A DNA stretch of 64,000 bases from a bacterium. Its GTDB lineage: Bacteria > Arandabacterota > Arandabacteria > Arandabacterales > Arandabacteraceae. This document shows positions 8,221-18,026 of the stretch, in pieces. The DNA lies in the NCBI GenBank assembly GCA_025774845.1, contig JALGZP010000011.1, positions 1 through 64,000 of the forward strand, given 5' to 3'. The translations under genes and the position numbers were made by a program. The stretch's first letter is position 1; every line of letters starts with the position of its first letter. The notes below the pieces were generated by a model, which was given only the letters and a program-made list of their open reading frames with translations, searched no databases and was not told the DNA's origin.

Positions 8221-9288
8221 GTGAGTAGATTGGACAATCTCTATGAAGATCTGAAGACCAGGCAGATCGACAGGTTCCTGGTCTCAAACATATCCAATGT
8301 GAGGTATCTCTCGGGTTTCTCCGGCTCGACGGCGGCAATGCTGGTCGGGACCGATGGGGCAACCCTCGTCACGGATTTCAGGTACAGGGAGCAGGCGGAG
8401 GGTGAGGTTTACAGGGGTATCAAGGTTGAGATAGATACCCGGGACGCCCTTACGGCGATCATTGACATGCTGACCGATTTTGAGGGCAAGATCGGCTTCG
8501 AATCTGCTTCACTCACCTATGCCGTCTTCGAGAAACTCCAGAACAGCCTCAAGGCAAGTCTCGTGCCAGTTGAAGCCGCGGTCGAGTTACTCAGGCAGGT
8601 CAAGGACGAGAGTGAGCTTGCCAGCATAGCCAGGGCCGTTGACATCTCAGACGAGGTGTTTGCCGAGGTAGTCGGGGAGATCAAACCCGGGTTGACCGAG
8701 GTCGATATCGCCGCAAGGATCGACTTCCTGCTCAGGAAGAAATCTTCCCAGATTCCGGCCTTTGAGACTATCGTGGCTTCAGGGGAGCACTCCTCGTTGC
8801 CGCACGCGAAGCCGACCACGAGGGTGATCCGGGAAGGTGATCTTGTCAAGATGGACTTCGGCGCGATATGGGACGGATATTGCGCCGACATTACAAGGAC
8901 GGTGGTTGTTGGCAAGGCGTCACAGCGGGTCCGCGAGATATACGACATAGTGCTTGCGGCAAACGAGAAGGCGATCTCGGGAGTCAGGGCCGGAGTCAAG
9001 GGAAGCGACGTGGACGCCATCGCGAGAGGATACATCACGGAAAAGGGTTTTGGTGAGGAGTTCGGGCACGGGCTGGGTCATGGTGTGGGGCTAGAGATTC
9101 ACGAAGGACCGCGGTTCTCGCGTAAAGACGATACGCTACTCCGTCCGGGCATGGTTGCGACCGTGGAGCCGGGGATATATGTACCCGGTTGGGGTGGTGT
9201 GAGAATTGAGGACATCGTGGTGGTTGAGGATGGGGGCTGCAAGGTCCTGACATCTTCTGAGAAGGCGCTGATGGAAGTGGGGATGTAG
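8221..9288 (+). CDS. M24B family Xaa-Pro peptidase
   Basis: The protein has 355 residues: an N-terminal creatinase-type domain (about 1-125, with the typical [11 protein letters not shown]) and a C-terminal pita-bread metallopeptidase domain. Five metal ligands are visible: Asp in [11 protein letters not shown], Asp in CADITRT, His in [15 protein letters not shown], Glu in TVEPGIY and Glu in VRIEDIVVV. It cleaves an N-terminal residue or dipeptide ahead of proline, in the cytoplasm. It starts with GTG and is followed one base later by efp, a pairing found in many bacteria. Whether it is an aminopeptidase or a prolidase cannot be decided from sequence alone. Confidence 0.92.
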   Translation: MSRLDNLYEDLKTRQIDRFLVSNISNVRYLSGFSGSTAAMLVGTDGATLVTDFRYREQAEGEVYRGIKVEIDTRDALTAIIDMLTDFEGKIGFESASLTYAVFEKLQNSLKASLVPVEAAVELLRQVKDESELASIARAVDISDEVFAEVVGEIKPGLTEVDIAARIDFLLRKKSSQIPAFETIVASGEHSSLPHAKPTTRVIREGDLVKMDFGAIWDGYCADITRTVVVGKASQRVREIYDIVLAANEKAISGVRAGVKGSDVDAIARGYITEKGFGEEFGHGLGHGVGLEIHEGPRFSRKDDTLLRPGMVATVEPGIYVPGWGGVRIEDIVVVEDGGCKVLTSSEKALMEVGM

Positions 9289-9289
9289 C

Positions 9290-9847
9290 ATGACGACAAC
9301 GAATGACCTGAGGAACGGCATGGTGATCGAGTTCGACGGCACACTGTATTCCGTGGTAGAGTTTCAGCATGTGAAACCCGGTAAGGGCGGTGCCTTCGTC
9401 CGGACGAAAATCAAGAATATGGGTACCGGCCGGGTGATCGACAAGACCTTCAATGCCGGCGAGAAGATCACGAGTGTCAGAATAGACAGGGTTGAAATGC
9501 AGTACCTCTACGGCTCGGGGGATGAGTACAACTTCATGAATAATGAGACATTCGACCAGATAGCGCTGCCGAGAGCCATGGTCGAGGACATAGCACCGCT
9601 GATGAAGGAGAACACCATCGTTTCCGTGCAAATGCGTGACGGACAGCCCATTGCTTTGGAACTGCCAACATTCGTGGATCTCGAGATAGTTGAAACCGCG
9701 CCTGGTGTCAAGGGAGACACCGTCTCCGGAGGGACCAAGCCGGCTACGCTCGAGACAGGCAAAGTCATCCAGGTACCGCTCTTTGTTGAGCACGGAACCG
9801 TGGTCCGTGTGGATACCCGGTCCGGAGAGTACGTTTCGAGGGTATAG
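9290..9847 (+). CDS. efp: Translation elongation factor P
   Basis: This is a 185-residue protein of the usual three-domain length, which binds ribosomes stalled on polyproline stretches and promotes peptide-bond formation. The loop [14 protein letters not shown] places the key residue at Lys32, so a lysine-tip EF-P rather than an arginine-tip type. None of the modification genes epmA, epmB or ymfI is in the window. Domains II and III are intact, including the conserved stretch [17 protein letters not shown] at the end. The start is two bases after the peptidase stop; accB follows after two bases. Confidence 0.97.
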   Translation: MTTTNDLRNGMVIEFDGTLYSVVEFQHVKPGKGGAFVRTKIKNMGTGRVIDKTFNAGEKITSVRIDRVEMQYLYGSGDEYNFMNNETFDQIALPRAMVEDIAPLMKENTIVSVQMRDGQPIALELPTFVDLEIVETAPGVKGDTVSGGTKPATLETGKVIQVPLFVEHGTVVRVDTRSGEYVSRV

Positions 9848-9849
9848 CC

Positions 9850-10302
9850 ATGAAGATATCTTTCCTCAAGAAGTTGATTCAGATTGTCGAATCAAGTGAG
9901 ATAGAGGAGCTAGAGGTAAGAAGGTGGTGGACAAAGGTAAGAATTACCAAGTCCAGGCCAAGGAATGGCACCACCAATACCGGTAGCCCGGTGGAAACTC
10001 GGGTCGATGGCAAGTTGGTCGACGGTGAGTTGCAGACAGAGCCTGCAGCAACCGACGATAATCTTGCCGAGATCAAATCGCCCATGGTTGGAACGTTCTA
10101 CAGGTCAGCGAGCCCCGGTGCCGAGCCCTACGTCGAAGTGGGGCAACAGGTACAGACGGGGCAGGTGGTCTGCATCATCGAGGCCATGAAGCTGATGAAT
10201 GAGATCGAGTCTGACATCTCAGGCAACATCGCTAAGATCCTTGTGGAGAACGGCCAGCCGGTGGAATTCGGGCAAACCCTGTTCCTGGTCTCACCTTCAT
10301 AG
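9850..10302 (+). CDS. accB: Biotin carboxyl carrier protein of acetyl-CoA carboxylase
   Basis: The protein has 150 residues. After a charged N-terminal helix and an acidic linker, the biotinyl domain runs from about residue 75, with the motif EAMKLMNEI and the biotin-accepting Lys114. It carries CO2 between biotin carboxylase (accC) and carboxyltransferase for fatty acid synthesis. In most genomes accC follows directly; here pilT lies between them. No accA or accD is in the window. Confidence 0.96.
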   Translation: MKISFLKKLIQIVESSEIEELEVRRWWTKVRITKSRPRNGTTNTGSPVETRVDGKLVDGELQTEPAATDDNLAEIKSPMVGTFYRSASPGAEPYVEVGQQVQTGQVVCIIEAMKLMNEIESDISGNIAKILVENGQPVEFGQTLFLVSPS

Positions 10303-10312
10303 GAGTCAGACA

Positions 10313-11419
10313 ATGGACATCAAGTCGCTTCTTGAGGAAATCGTAAGAAAGAACGCCTCAGACCTCCATGTGAAAGTCGGCACATCCCCAACCGTGAGAA
10401 TCGACGGGATACTCGAGCCGCTCGATGCGGAGCCCCCGACATACGACGAGGTGGACGCCGCATGTGCTGAGATACTAACACCGAGGCAGAAGGAGATCTT
10501 TGACGAGACCAACGAGGTCGACTTCGCGTTCGGAGTGCCGGGGCTTGCAAGGTTCAGAGCGAACTTCTACAAGCAGCGCGGTACGGTGGCGATGGTGTTC
10601 AGGCTGATTCCGTTCGACCCGCCCCAGTTTGATGAACTCAATCTTCCGGATACGATCAGAGAACTTGCATTGCGCCCGAGAGGCCTGGTTCTTGTGACCG
10701 GTACAGTCGGGTCGGGTAAGTCAACGACCCTTGCCGCGATGGTGAGAGTGATAAACGAGACGCTTTGCAAGAACGTGATAACCGTTGAAGATCCGATCGA
10801 GTTCCTTCACAGGGACTGCAATAGCATCATCAGTCAGAGAGAGGTGGGGAGTGATACCGAGACCTTTGCCGCAGCCTTGAAACACATTCTCAGGCAGGAT
10901 CCCGATGTGATCCTCATAGGTGAGATCAGAGACCAGACTACGATGTCCATCGCGCTCACCGCGGCCAACACGGGCCACCTTGTTTTCAGTACTCTCCACA
11001 CGGTTGATGCGGCACAGGCAGTAAACCGTACAATCTCGTTTTTCCCGCCCCATCAGCACCAGGAGATAAGATTCCTTCTGTCAAACTGCCTGCAGGCCAT
11101 CGTATCACAGCGGCTGGTACCGAGAGCAGATACTGAGGGACGAGTGCCGGCGATTGAAGTTATGATTGCAACCGAGACCATTAAGGAGTATCTTGTGGAT
11201 GCTGCCCGTACGGAGCTTATCAAGAGCACGATAGAGGAGAGCACTACGGAGTATGGTATGCAGTCATTCGATCAGTCGCTTCTGTCGTGGTACAATAAGG
11301 GAGTTATAACCCTTGAGGAGGCACTGCGTCACGCTTCGAGCCCGACGGCACTTCAGATCAAGGCAAAGGGAATTCAGACGGGTTCGGATGTCTCGTGGAC
11401 ACCGCTTGTGTCTGAATAG
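10313..11419 (+). CDS. pilT: Type IV pilus retraction ATPase, PilT-like
   Basis: This is a 368-residue GspE-family ATPase of PilT size. The N-terminal PAS-like domain is followed by the RecA-like motor with Walker [10 protein letters not shown], the Asp box around [11 protein letters not shown], Walker [13 protein letters not shown] and the His box [10 protein letters not shown]. The ATG at 10313 lies behind AGGAG; the frame is open further upstream but would overlap accB. PilT drives pilus disassembly and twitching. No other pilus gene is nearby, and its position between accB and accC is unusual. It could instead be PilU-like or serve another retraction system. Confidence 0.9.
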   Translation: MDIKSLLEEIVRKNASDLHVKVGTSPTVRIDGILEPLDAEPPTYDEVDAACAEILTPRQKEIFDETNEVDFAFGVPGLARFRANFYKQRGTVAMVFRLIPFDPPQFDELNLPDTIRELALRPRGLVLVTGTVGSGKSTTLAAMVRVINETLCKNVITVEDPIEFLHRDCNSIISQREVGSDTETFAAALKHILRQDPDVILIGEIRDQTTMSIALTAANTGHLVFSTLHTVDAAQAVNRTISFFPPHQHQEIRFLLSNCLQAIVSQRLVPRADTEGRVPAIEVMIATETIKEYLVDAARTELIKSTIEESTTEYGMQSFDQSLLSWYNKGVITLEEALRHASSPTALQIKAKGIQTGSDVSWTPLVSE

Positions 11420-11421
11420 GC

Positions 11422-12816
11422 ATGTTTGATAAAATCCTTATCGCCAACCGGGGAGAGATTGCTCTCCGGGTAATCCGAGCCTGCAAGGAGATGGGCGTGC
11501 GCACCGTCGCCGTCTACTCCGAGGCTGATCGCGATTCACTCCACGTCAGATTCGCCGATGAGATCGTCTGCATCGGCCCTCCCAGAGCGACCGAAAGCTA
11601 TCTCAACGCCCCCAGGATAATCAGTGCCGCCGAGGTTACAGGCGCTGAGGCAATACACCCGGGATATGGTTTCCTTGCTGAGAACGCGGATTTTGCCGAG
11701 GCCTGTGAGTCATGCGGTCTTAAATTCATCGGGCCGGGGGCTGACCTCATATCCAAGATGGGGGACAAGGCCGCCGCCAGGGAAGCCATGTTGAAGGCAG
11801 GCGTCCCGGTTGTGCCCGGGAGTCTCGGGGCCGTCGACAGTGTCGAGGATGCGCTCTCCGTTGCGCGGGAGATCGGTTATCCGGTGATGATCAAGGCATC
11901 GGGTGGTGGCGGTGGCAAAGGTATGCGTCTGGCCAGAGATGATGAGGAGCTCGGCAAGGCATTTGAAGCGGCTGCCGGCGAGGCCGAAGCGAGTTTCGGA
12001 AACCGGGAAGTCTATCTTGAAAAACTGATCCAGGCACCGAGACACATCGAGATGCAGGTGCTGTGTGATTCGATGGGGGGCTCGGTGTATCTGGGGGAGA
12101 GGGACTGTTCGGTTCAGCGGAAACACCAGAAACTGATAGAAGAGGCACCTTCCCCGGCGGTCGATGAAGAACTGAGACTCAAACTGGGTGATGCCGCGAT
12201 CCGGGGTGCCGTCTCGGTGGGTTATGAAAATGCCGGTACGGTGGAGTTTCTGATGGACTCAGACGGCAGTTTCTACTTCATCGAGATGAACACAAGGGTC
12301 CAGGTCGAGCACTGTGTGACCGAGATGATTACCGGGATCGACATCGTGCGCGAACAGATCAGGATTGCGGCCGGAGAGCCGCTTTCCGTAACCCAGAAAG
12401 ACGTCACCATCACGGGTCATGCGATAGAGTGCAGGATAAACGCTGAAGATCCCGACAGGAATTTTGCCCCGTCACCGGGCACGATTGAGGCAATCAACAT
12501 ACCCGGCGGGCCGGGTATAAGAGTAGATACGCATGCATACGCCCAGTACGTTATCCCGGCCTTCTACGATTCGCTGATTGCGAAACTTGTCGCCTACGGG
12601 CCGGATCGGGCCCGAGCCGTCGAGCGGATGCTGCGCGCGCTCGATGAGTTCATAGTAGAAGGCGTGCACACCACCATCCCATTTCACCGGAAGGCCGTGG
12701 AAAGCGACCTCTTCCGGTCCGGCAACTTCGACACCCGGTTCGTAGATCAACTCGCGAATCCGGAGGCCCCTCGAAATACCGCCGAGAAGAAGGATCTGTC
12801 AGGAGTGCATACCTGA
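11422..12816 (+). CDS. accC: Biotin carboxylase subunit of acetyl-CoA carboxylase
   Basis: This is a 464-residue protein with the three expected parts: N-terminal domain ([20 protein letters not shown]), ATP-grasp domain with the Gly-rich loop [12 protein letters not shown] and the catalytic region [10 protein letters not shown], and the C-terminal biotin carboxylase domain ([13 protein letters not shown]). It uses ATP and bicarbonate to carboxylate biotin on AccB. It starts two bases after pilT. A biotin carboxylase of this type could also feed a propionyl-CoA or pyruvate carboxylase, but linkage to accB supports acetyl-CoA carboxylase. Confidence 0.96.
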   Translation: MFDKILIANRGEIALRVIRACKEMGVRTVAVYSEADRDSLHVRFADEIVCIGPPRATESYLNAPRIISAAEVTGAEAIHPGYGFLAENADFAEACESCGLKFIGPGADLISKMGDKAAAREAMLKAGVPVVPGSLGAVDSVEDALSVAREIGYPVMIKASGGGGGKGMRLARDDEELGKAFEAAAGEAEASFGNREVYLEKLIQAPRHIEMQVLCDSMGGSVYLGERDCSVQRKHQKLIEEAPSPAVDEELRLKLGDAAIRGAVSVGYENAGTVEFLMDSDGSFYFIEMNTRVQVEHCVTEMITGIDIVREQIRIAAGEPLSVTQKDVTITGHAIECRINAEDPDRNFAPSPGTIEAINIPGGPGIRVDTHAYAQYVIPAFYDSLIAKLVAYGPDRARAVERMLRALDEFIVEGVHTTIPFHRKAVESDLFRSGNFDTRFVDQLANPEAPRNTAEKKDLSGVHT

Positions 12817-12817
12817 A

Positions 12818-13555
12818 ATGAGGATCGAAAGCCTTTTCACACCCGGTGAGATCACCGAGTCAACAGTCAAAGGCACGACGGTTGCGGTTATCGATGTGCT
12901 GAGGGCGGGTACGACGGCTGCCTACGCTATGTCGGGTGGATGCGAGAGGATCATCCCGGTTGCGACGGTTGAAGCGGCAACGAATCTGGCCGCCTCTCTG
13001 GATAAGACGGTTACACTCCTGGGTGGTGAGCGTGAGGGGAAGCGCATAGACGGGTTTGACCTGGGGAACTCACCCCTTGAATACACATCCGATGTTGTGA
13101 AGAAGAAGACCATCATCCTGGCAACGACCAACGGAACCAGGACCATCTCCATGGGCCAGGGCGCCAAGGAGATACTGATAGCCTCCTTTGTTAACATGCG
13201 TACGGTTGTCGACTATGTGGCCGGTCTCGACGAAGAACTGCTTACGGTGGTCTGTGCCGGACAGGACGATAGATTCGCGCTTGAGGACGCCGTCTGTGCC
13301 GGGATGTTGATAGCGAGACTCTCCCGGGATAACGATGTTGATCTCAATGATGGGGCCCAAGCGGCCCGTCTGCTTTACCGGCAGAACGAGGAGGCCATTC
13401 CCTCGCTGCTCAAGAACTGCGAGCATGGAAGATACCTTGAGAGCCTGGGGTTCGGCAAGGATCTCGATGTTTGCGGTAGAGTCGACAGTCTGAGGGTTCT
13501 GCCGATCGTCAAGGATGGCAGAATCAACAAGGCGAAGCGGCCAAGACGGAAATAG
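12818..13555 (+). CDS. comB: ComB-family 2-phosphosulfolactate phosphatase-like protein
   Basis: The 245-residue sequence matches the ComB family along its length: VAVIDVLRAGTTAAYAM near the start, GERE-G-RIDGFDLGNSP, then ILATTNGTRTI, and VCAGQDDRFALEDAVCAG. In methanogens ComB hydrolyses 2-phosphosulfolactate in coenzyme M synthesis. Many non-methanogenic bacteria carry homologues whose substrate is unknown. No comA or comC is in the window, so coenzyme M synthesis is not supported. It follows accC by one base and ends the operon, since a promoter-like site follows. Confidence 0.82.
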   Translation: MRIESLFTPGEITESTVKGTTVAVIDVLRAGTTAAYAMSGGCERIIPVATVEAATNLAASLDKTVTLLGGEREGKRIDGFDLGNSPLEYTSDVVKKKTIILATTNGTRTISMGQGAKEILIASFVNMRTVVDYVAGLDEELLTVVCAGQDDRFALEDAVCAGMLIARLSRDNDVDLNDGAQAARLLYRQNEEAIPSLLKNCEHGRYLESLGFGKDLDVCGRVDSLRVLPIVKDGRINKAKRPRRK

Positions 13556-13556
13556 G

Positions 13557-13585
13557 CAGACATTCCTTCCACTTTGCGCTATACT
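13557..13585 (+). promoter_or_regulatory. Possible promoter of the thiD2-thiE-ftsK group
   Basis: CAGACA (13557-13562), 17 bases, then TATACT (13580-13585) lie 16 bases ahead of the ATG at 13602. The -10 box is good and the -35 box moderate. Confidence 0.4.
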
Positions 13586-13601
13586 CTCCCGGGGGTAAAT
13601 C

Positions 13602-14039
13602 ATGATGGACAAGGATGCTCTACGTATAATCGATGCCAACGGCAATCGTTCGAGGGAAGCGCTGAGAGTGATAGAAGACGTCGTCAGGTTCCGGAGCGAA
13701 GACGCCCGTTTGACCTCGAAACTGAAGAAGGAAAGACATGTTATTGCAAAGCATTGCGACCGTCTCTTAAAGCAAGATATGAAGGGCTTTGAGGCCAGAG
13801 ACACTCACGGGGATCCGGGCCGGGACTCGATGACCCGCGGCGAGGCGGCACGGGGAGACTGGACGGACGTGCTGATCTCCAATTTCAGGAGAGCCGAGGA
13901 AAGTCTCAGGGTACTTGAAGAGGTCAGCAAACTCATCGATGTTGCTCTGAGCAGGCAGTTTAAGCGATCGAGGTTCAGGGTCTACAATCTTGAGAAGGCG
14001 TGCCTATCCGCGACGGAGGACGGGTGTGAGACCGATTGA
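13602..14039 (+). CDS. thiD2: ThiD2-type hydroxymethylpyrimidine-phosphate kinase domain protein
   Basis: The 145-residue protein matches the domain found N-terminal to ThiE in cyanobacteria and some other phyla (ThiD2), reported to phosphorylate hydroxymethylpyrimidine phosphate in thiamin synthesis. Key stretches are RIIDANGNRSREALRVIEDV, the central RDTHGDPGRDS (RDT-GD-G in the family) and the mirrored second repeat NFRRAEESLRVLEEV, showing an internal duplication. Here it is a separate protein rather than fused; its stop lies 14 bases inside the GTG start of the thiE remnant. Two adjacent ATGs open the frame, behind GGGGGT. Confidence 0.8.
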   Translation: MMDKDALRIIDANGNRSREALRVIEDVVRFRSEDARLTSKLKKERHVIAKHCDRLLKQDMKGFEARDTHGDPGRDSMTRGEAARGDWTDVLISNFRRAEESLRVLEEVSKLIDVALSRQFKRSRFRVYNLEKACLSATEDGCETD

Positions 14040-14564
14040 CCTCTCGCTTTATGTGATTGTCGACAGCGGCGTACTGGGGCCGCTGGCATTCGAAGAGTAT
14101 ACCCGGGAGATCCTGGCAGGCGGAGCCACGTGCCTGCAGGTTCGGATGAAGACCCGTTGGTGACGGGGGCCGACGGGGTCCACGTGGGTGACGACGACAT
14201 GGCCGTCGCCGATGCAAGAAGGATATGCGGGAGCGACATGGTGATCGGTGGATCAGCAATCGATGTCAAGGGAGCGAAGGCGATGCGTGACGCCGGTGCG
14301 GATTACCTCGGTGTCGGACCGGTCTTTGCGACACCGGTAAAGCCCTACAAGGCTGCGCTCGCGCCGGGTACGCTCCGGTCGATCCGCCGCGAAATTAGCT
14401 TGCCAATAGTGGCAATAGGTGGCATAAATGAGACGAATGCAGCCGCACCGCTTGGCGAAGGAGCCGACGGTGTAGCTGTGATTTCTGCCCTGCGTCGGTG
14501 TCAAAGCCCAAAGGAGGCGGCATCGCGGCTTAAGAAAGCCATAGACCACGCAAAGAAGAGGTGA
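14026..14564 (+). pseudogene. thiE: thiE (thiamine-phosphate synthase) with internal deletion and frameshift
   Basis: Two pieces of ThiE lie in different frames. From GTG 14026 the first gives LSLYVIVDSGVLGP ... GGATCLQVRMKTR and ends at TGA 14161-14163. It holds the Q-x-R-x-K motif that binds the pyrimidine substrate. The second, in the frame used from about 14145 to 14564, starts at DPLVTGADGVHVGDDD and continues through GADYLGVGPVFATPVK and IVAIGGIN to a normal end. Compared with E. coli ThiE, about 25-30 residues between the pieces are missing, including the conserved Asn-Asp motif. As it stands the gene cannot make active enzyme. A collapsed assembly at this spot is a real alternative; the junction lies within gatgaagacccg. 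Confidence 0.78.
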
Positions 14565-14571
14565 CGAGACG

Positions 14572-16683
14572 ATGGCCATTGGACGCAGGGAAAGTCTGAG
14601 CACGGTCTCCGGCATTGTACTGATATGCTTCAGCATTCTCACCGTTGTCGGTCTTGTGGGCGGCCCCGAAGCTCTCGGCAAGCTGAGTTTCCATCTGAAG
14701 ACCAATGTCGTACCCTACATAAACCTCCTCGCCTGGCTCATACCGGTTCTGTGCGTTTACTGGGGCTGGAAGCTTATTGTGGGCGGTCCCTATCTGAGAG
14801 GTATCGCCTTCTCCGCGTTCATCCTTATGGCTTACTTCACGCTGTCCGTGTTCTGGTACGTTGCATTGCCGGCCGATGCGGCCTCAGCCGAGAATCTCGG
14901 CGGGAAACTGGGGCACCGGTGCGCCGGGTATCTTGTTGAGTTCATCGGCCCGGTTGGTAGCGGGATTGCGGTGGTGGCCGGTCTTGCGGTTCTTTTTGTC
15001 CTTGTGTCGGGCATCAGTGTACGCAGTGGAGCTTTGTGGCTTGAAGAGGGTCTTAAAGGGCTTGCGGGCCGTTTCTCCTTCGAGCCCGAGACAGCACCCA
15101 AGCGGTCAAAGCCGCGTGTGGCCAGACAGCCGGCTCCACGTCGACCTGAACCTGCGCGTGCAGAGGATGACGACAAACCGGTGCGAGAGAAGATAATAAC
15201 CCCGCCTCCACCCAAGGTGCTTTCGAGATCCACGGAACCCCAGCCATCGCTCGGGCTGCACAGTCCGGAACGGACGACCGATGGATCGGACTACAAACGG
15301 CCGCCGCTCACGACATTTGAGGACAGCAAGTCGGATGTCGTGATGCCCGAGGAGGAGCTGAGGGACCTTGCGAAGTATCTTGAGGATAAGCTCTCAAAGT
15401 TCGACATAGAAGCGCGCGTCGTTGAGATTCACCCGGGACCGGTGATCACGAGGTTTGAGATCGAACCCGGTGTTTCCACAAAGGTGCACCAGGTCGTAAA
15501 CCTGGCTGATGACCTCGCCCTTGCGCTTAAGGCAAGAAGCTTAAGGATCCTTGCTCCGATTCCCGGTAAGGGAACGATAGGCATCGAAGTCCCGAACAAC
15601 CATCCGAGCACAGTTGCGATCAAGGAGATACTTGCTTCCGACCGCTTCGCGGCTTCGCCGTCCAAACTTGAATTGGCTCTCGGGAAAGATGTCGCAGGAA
15701 ACGCATACACGGCCGATCTTGAGGCCATGCCGCATCTCTTGATAGCCGGTGCGACCGGCTCCGGCAAGAGCGTGTGCATAAACACCATAATCACGAGTCT
15801 CGTTTACAGGAATTCTCCACAGGACGTCCAGCTCCTTCTTATCGATCCGAAACGCCTGGAGTTAAACCAGTATGAGGGCATACCGCACCTGGTCTGCGAG
15901 GTGGTGACAGAGGCCAAGAAGGCTGTGCGGGCGCTTGGCTGGGTGGTCGAAGAGATGGACATGAGGTATCAGATTCTGGCCAAACGGGGTGTGAGGAACA
16001 TCCAGTCATACGGTGAGGGTCTGCCGTATATCGTTGTCGTTATCGATGAACTTGCGGACCTTATGCTAATGGTTCCCCAGGAAATAGAGACGGCAGTGAC
16101 CAAACTCGCGCAGATGGCGAGAGCTGTCGGGATCCACCTCATAGTTGCCACACAGCGTCCGTCGGTAGATGTGATCACGGGTGTGATCAAAGCCAACTTC
16201 CCATGTCGTTTCGCGTTCAAGGTTGCATCGAAGATCGATTCGCGGACGATAATCGATGCCAACGGCGCGCAGCAGCTGCTCGGCAAAGGTGACATGTTAC
16301 TCCTGCCGCCGGGGTCGTCTGAACCGATCAGGGTCCACGGTGCATTCGTCTCTTCCAAGGAGACTCAGAAGATGGTGGAGTTCCTCAAGGAGCAGTCACA
16401 CCTTGCGTGTCCGGCCTTCTCGCTGGAAAGCGTGGAGCAGCGTCGTGAGGTTCCCGTGGACCAGAGGGACGAGCTCTATGAGGATGCCGCGCGCATTGTG
16501 ATAACACACCAGCAGGGATCCGTCTCATTGCTCCAGCGAAGACTCAAGGTAGGATATTCGCGTGCTGCCAGGTTGATCGACTTCCTCGAAGAGGCCGGTA
16601 TCGTCGGACCGTTTGAGGGCAGCAAAGCCAGACAGGTTCTGGTCGACGAGTCGTATCTTGAGGACCTGTCGAGCAAGCATTAG
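14572..16683 (+). CDS. ftsK: FtsK/SpoIIIE DNA translocase
   Basis: The protein has 703 residues. Four transmembrane helices occupy about residues 8-150, followed by a Pro/Arg-rich linker (about 165-250), the alpha domain, and the RecA-like beta domain with Walker A GATGSGKS (393-400) and Walker B region VVVIDELADLM. The C-terminal gamma winged-helix (about 640-700, YEDAARIVITHQQGSVSLLQ) reads oriented chromosomal KOPS-type sites. It pumps DNA through the division septum and helps resolve chromosome dimers. The linker is short, as in SpoIIIE. It starts seven bases after thiE. Confidence 0.96.
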   Translation: MAIGRRESLSTVSGIVLICFSILTVVGLVGGPEALGKLSFHLKTNVVPYINLLAWLIPVLCVYWGWKLIVGGPYLRGIAFSAFILMAYFTLSVFWYVALPADAASAENLGGKLGHRCAGYLVEFIGPVGSGIAVVAGLAVLFVLVSGISVRSGALWLEEGLKGLAGRFSFEPETAPKRSKPRVARQPAPRRPEPARAEDDDKPVREKIITPPPPKVLSRSTEPQPSLGLHSPERTTDGSDYKRPPLTTFEDSKSDVVMPEEELRDLAKYLEDKLSKFDIEARVVEIHPGPVITRFEIEPGVSTKVHQVVNLADDLALALKARSLRILAPIPGKGTIGIEVPNNHPSTVAIKEILASDRFAASPSKLELALGKDVAGNAYTADLEAMPHLLIAGATGSGKSVCINTIITSLVYRNSPQDVQLLLIDPKRLELNQYEGIPHLVCEVVTEAKKAVRALGWVVEEMDMRYQILAKRGVRNIQSYGEGLPYIVVVIDELADLMLMVPQEIETAVTKLAQMARAVGIHLIVATQRPSVDVITGVIKANFPCRFAFKVASKIDSRTIIDANGAQQLLGKGDMLLLPPGSSEPIRVHGAFVSSKETQKMVEFLKEQSHLACPAFSLESVEQRREVPVDQRDELYEDAARIVITHQQGSVSLLQRRLKVGYSRAARLIDFLEEAGIVGPFEGSKARQVLVDESYLEDLSSKH

Positions 16684-16691
16684 CTGGTGCC

Positions 16692-18023
16692 ATGGAGCGG
16701 GTCAGAGTCTATCTTCACCCCGTCGGATGTCCCAAGGCCAACGTCGATCTCGAGAAGGTGAGCAGGGGGCTTAAGGACAAGGGTTTCGAAATCGCCGATC
16801 TTCCAACCGGTGCCCTGGTCGCTGTACTGTTCGGGTGTGCCTTCATCGATGATGCCAAACGTGAATCCATAGATACTATCCTCGAGATCGGTGAGCTCAA
16901 GCGAGAGGGTGATCTTAAGTATCTCGTGGTCACAGGCTGTCTGCCCGAGAAGTACACGGAGAGCGTGACACAGTCCCTGCCTGAGGTTGATGCTTTTATC
17001 GGTAACTCTTACCTTGACTCACTTCCGGCACTAGTGAGTGATCTTTGCCGGGGAGAGCTCGGAAAGAAGCAGTGGGTAGGCGGCCCCTTCGAGTGGGGAC
17101 GAAGTGAGTTGCGGTCTGTTCCCAGGTCCTCCCCATGGACCAGGACGGTAATGATCTCCGACGGTTGTGATAACGGCTGCACGTATTGCTCGATCCCACA
17201 CATGAGAGGCGGCCTTAGGAGTCGAGAGGTTCCGGAGATTATAAGCGAGATCGATCTCGTGGTAGGCCAGGGTGCGAAGGAAGTGGTCCTTGCAGGTCAG
17301 GACACCGCTTCTTACGGGAAGGATACCGGGCAAAGCGATCTCCCGCGGCTCCTGGCCGAGGTGGCGGCACGCTTTCCCTCACAGTGGATAAGACTGTCGT
17401 ATATCAATCCGGACAACATGGATACCGGTCTTGGTCCCGTCATAGCGTGTTACTCAAATGTATGCAACTATGTCGACCTGCCCATTCAGCACGCCTCACC
17501 GAAGATCCTGGCCGCGATGGGGAGAAGATCTGACCCTGATTGGGTCGCTTCAAGGATCGATGCCCTCAGAGAGGCTGTGCCCGATGTCGCTTTGCGCACG
17601 AGCGTGATAGTCGGTTTCCCCGGTGAAAAGGAGACCGATGTCGATCTCCTGCTCGACTTCCTGCGCAGAATCGAATTCGATCTTGCGGGGGTGTTTGCAT
17701 TTTCGCCACAGGAGGGGACGCCGGCGGCCGCACTCAAGAGCCGTGTACCTGGAGACACCGCGCAGGACCGGCTGGTAGAGGTGACAGGTGTCCAGGAAGA
17801 GATCGCACGGAAGAGGATGGAGGCATTCATCGGCCGCGACCTCGATGTGCTCATCGAAGAAGTTGCGGACACCGGAGAGGCCACAGGCCGGTCTCAATAC
17901 GATATGGCCGAGATCGACCGGGTGATTCGTATCTCAGACTGCACCGCCCGGCCCGGTGACATGATCACCGCAAAGATCGACGGCATCTCCGCCCCCTACG
18001 AATGGGCCGCCACCTGCAAATAG
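16692..18023 (+). CDS. rimO: Ribosomal protein S12 methylthiotransferase
   Basis: This is a 443-residue MiaB/RimO family enzyme. The N-terminal UPF0004 domain has its three cluster Cys residues in VGCPKANVDLEKV, LFGCAFIDDAKRES and VVTGCLPEKY. The radical SAM core has C-x3-C-x2-C in GCDNGCTYCSIPHMRGG. A TRAM-like RNA-binding domain closes the protein. RimO adds a methylthio group to Asp89 of ribosomal protein S12. RimO rather than MiaB is favoured by the VGCPKANVD start (RimO has GCPKN-VD, MiaB has GCQMN) and by SIPHMRGG. The gene precedes a REP-like repeat nest that separates it from a convergent gene. Confidence 0.93.
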   Translation: MERVRVYLHPVGCPKANVDLEKVSRGLKDKGFEIADLPTGALVAVLFGCAFIDDAKRESIDTILEIGELKREGDLKYLVVTGCLPEKYTESVTQSLPEVDAFIGNSYLDSLPALVSDLCRGELGKKQWVGGPFEWGRSELRSVPRSSPWTRTVMISDGCDNGCTYCSIPHMRGGLRSREVPEIISEIDLVVGQGAKEVVLAGQDTASYGKDTGQSDLPRLLAEVAARFPSQWIRLSYINPDNMDTGLGPVIACYSNVCNYVDLPIQHASPKILAAMGRRSDPDWVASRIDALREAVPDVALRTSVIVGFPGEKETDVDLLLDFLRRIEFDLAGVFAFSPQEGTPAAALKSRVPGDTAQDRLVEVTGVQEEIARKRMEAFIGRDLDVLIEEVADTGEATGRSQYDMAEIDRVIRISDCTARPGDMITAKIDGISAPYEWAATCK

Positions 18024-18026
18024 AAG

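Noticed and set aside
13070-13804. A 244-codon minus-strand frame opposite comB and thiD2
   Set aside because: It spans two well-supported plus-strand genes and their promoter; the product is low-complexity and unlike any family I know.
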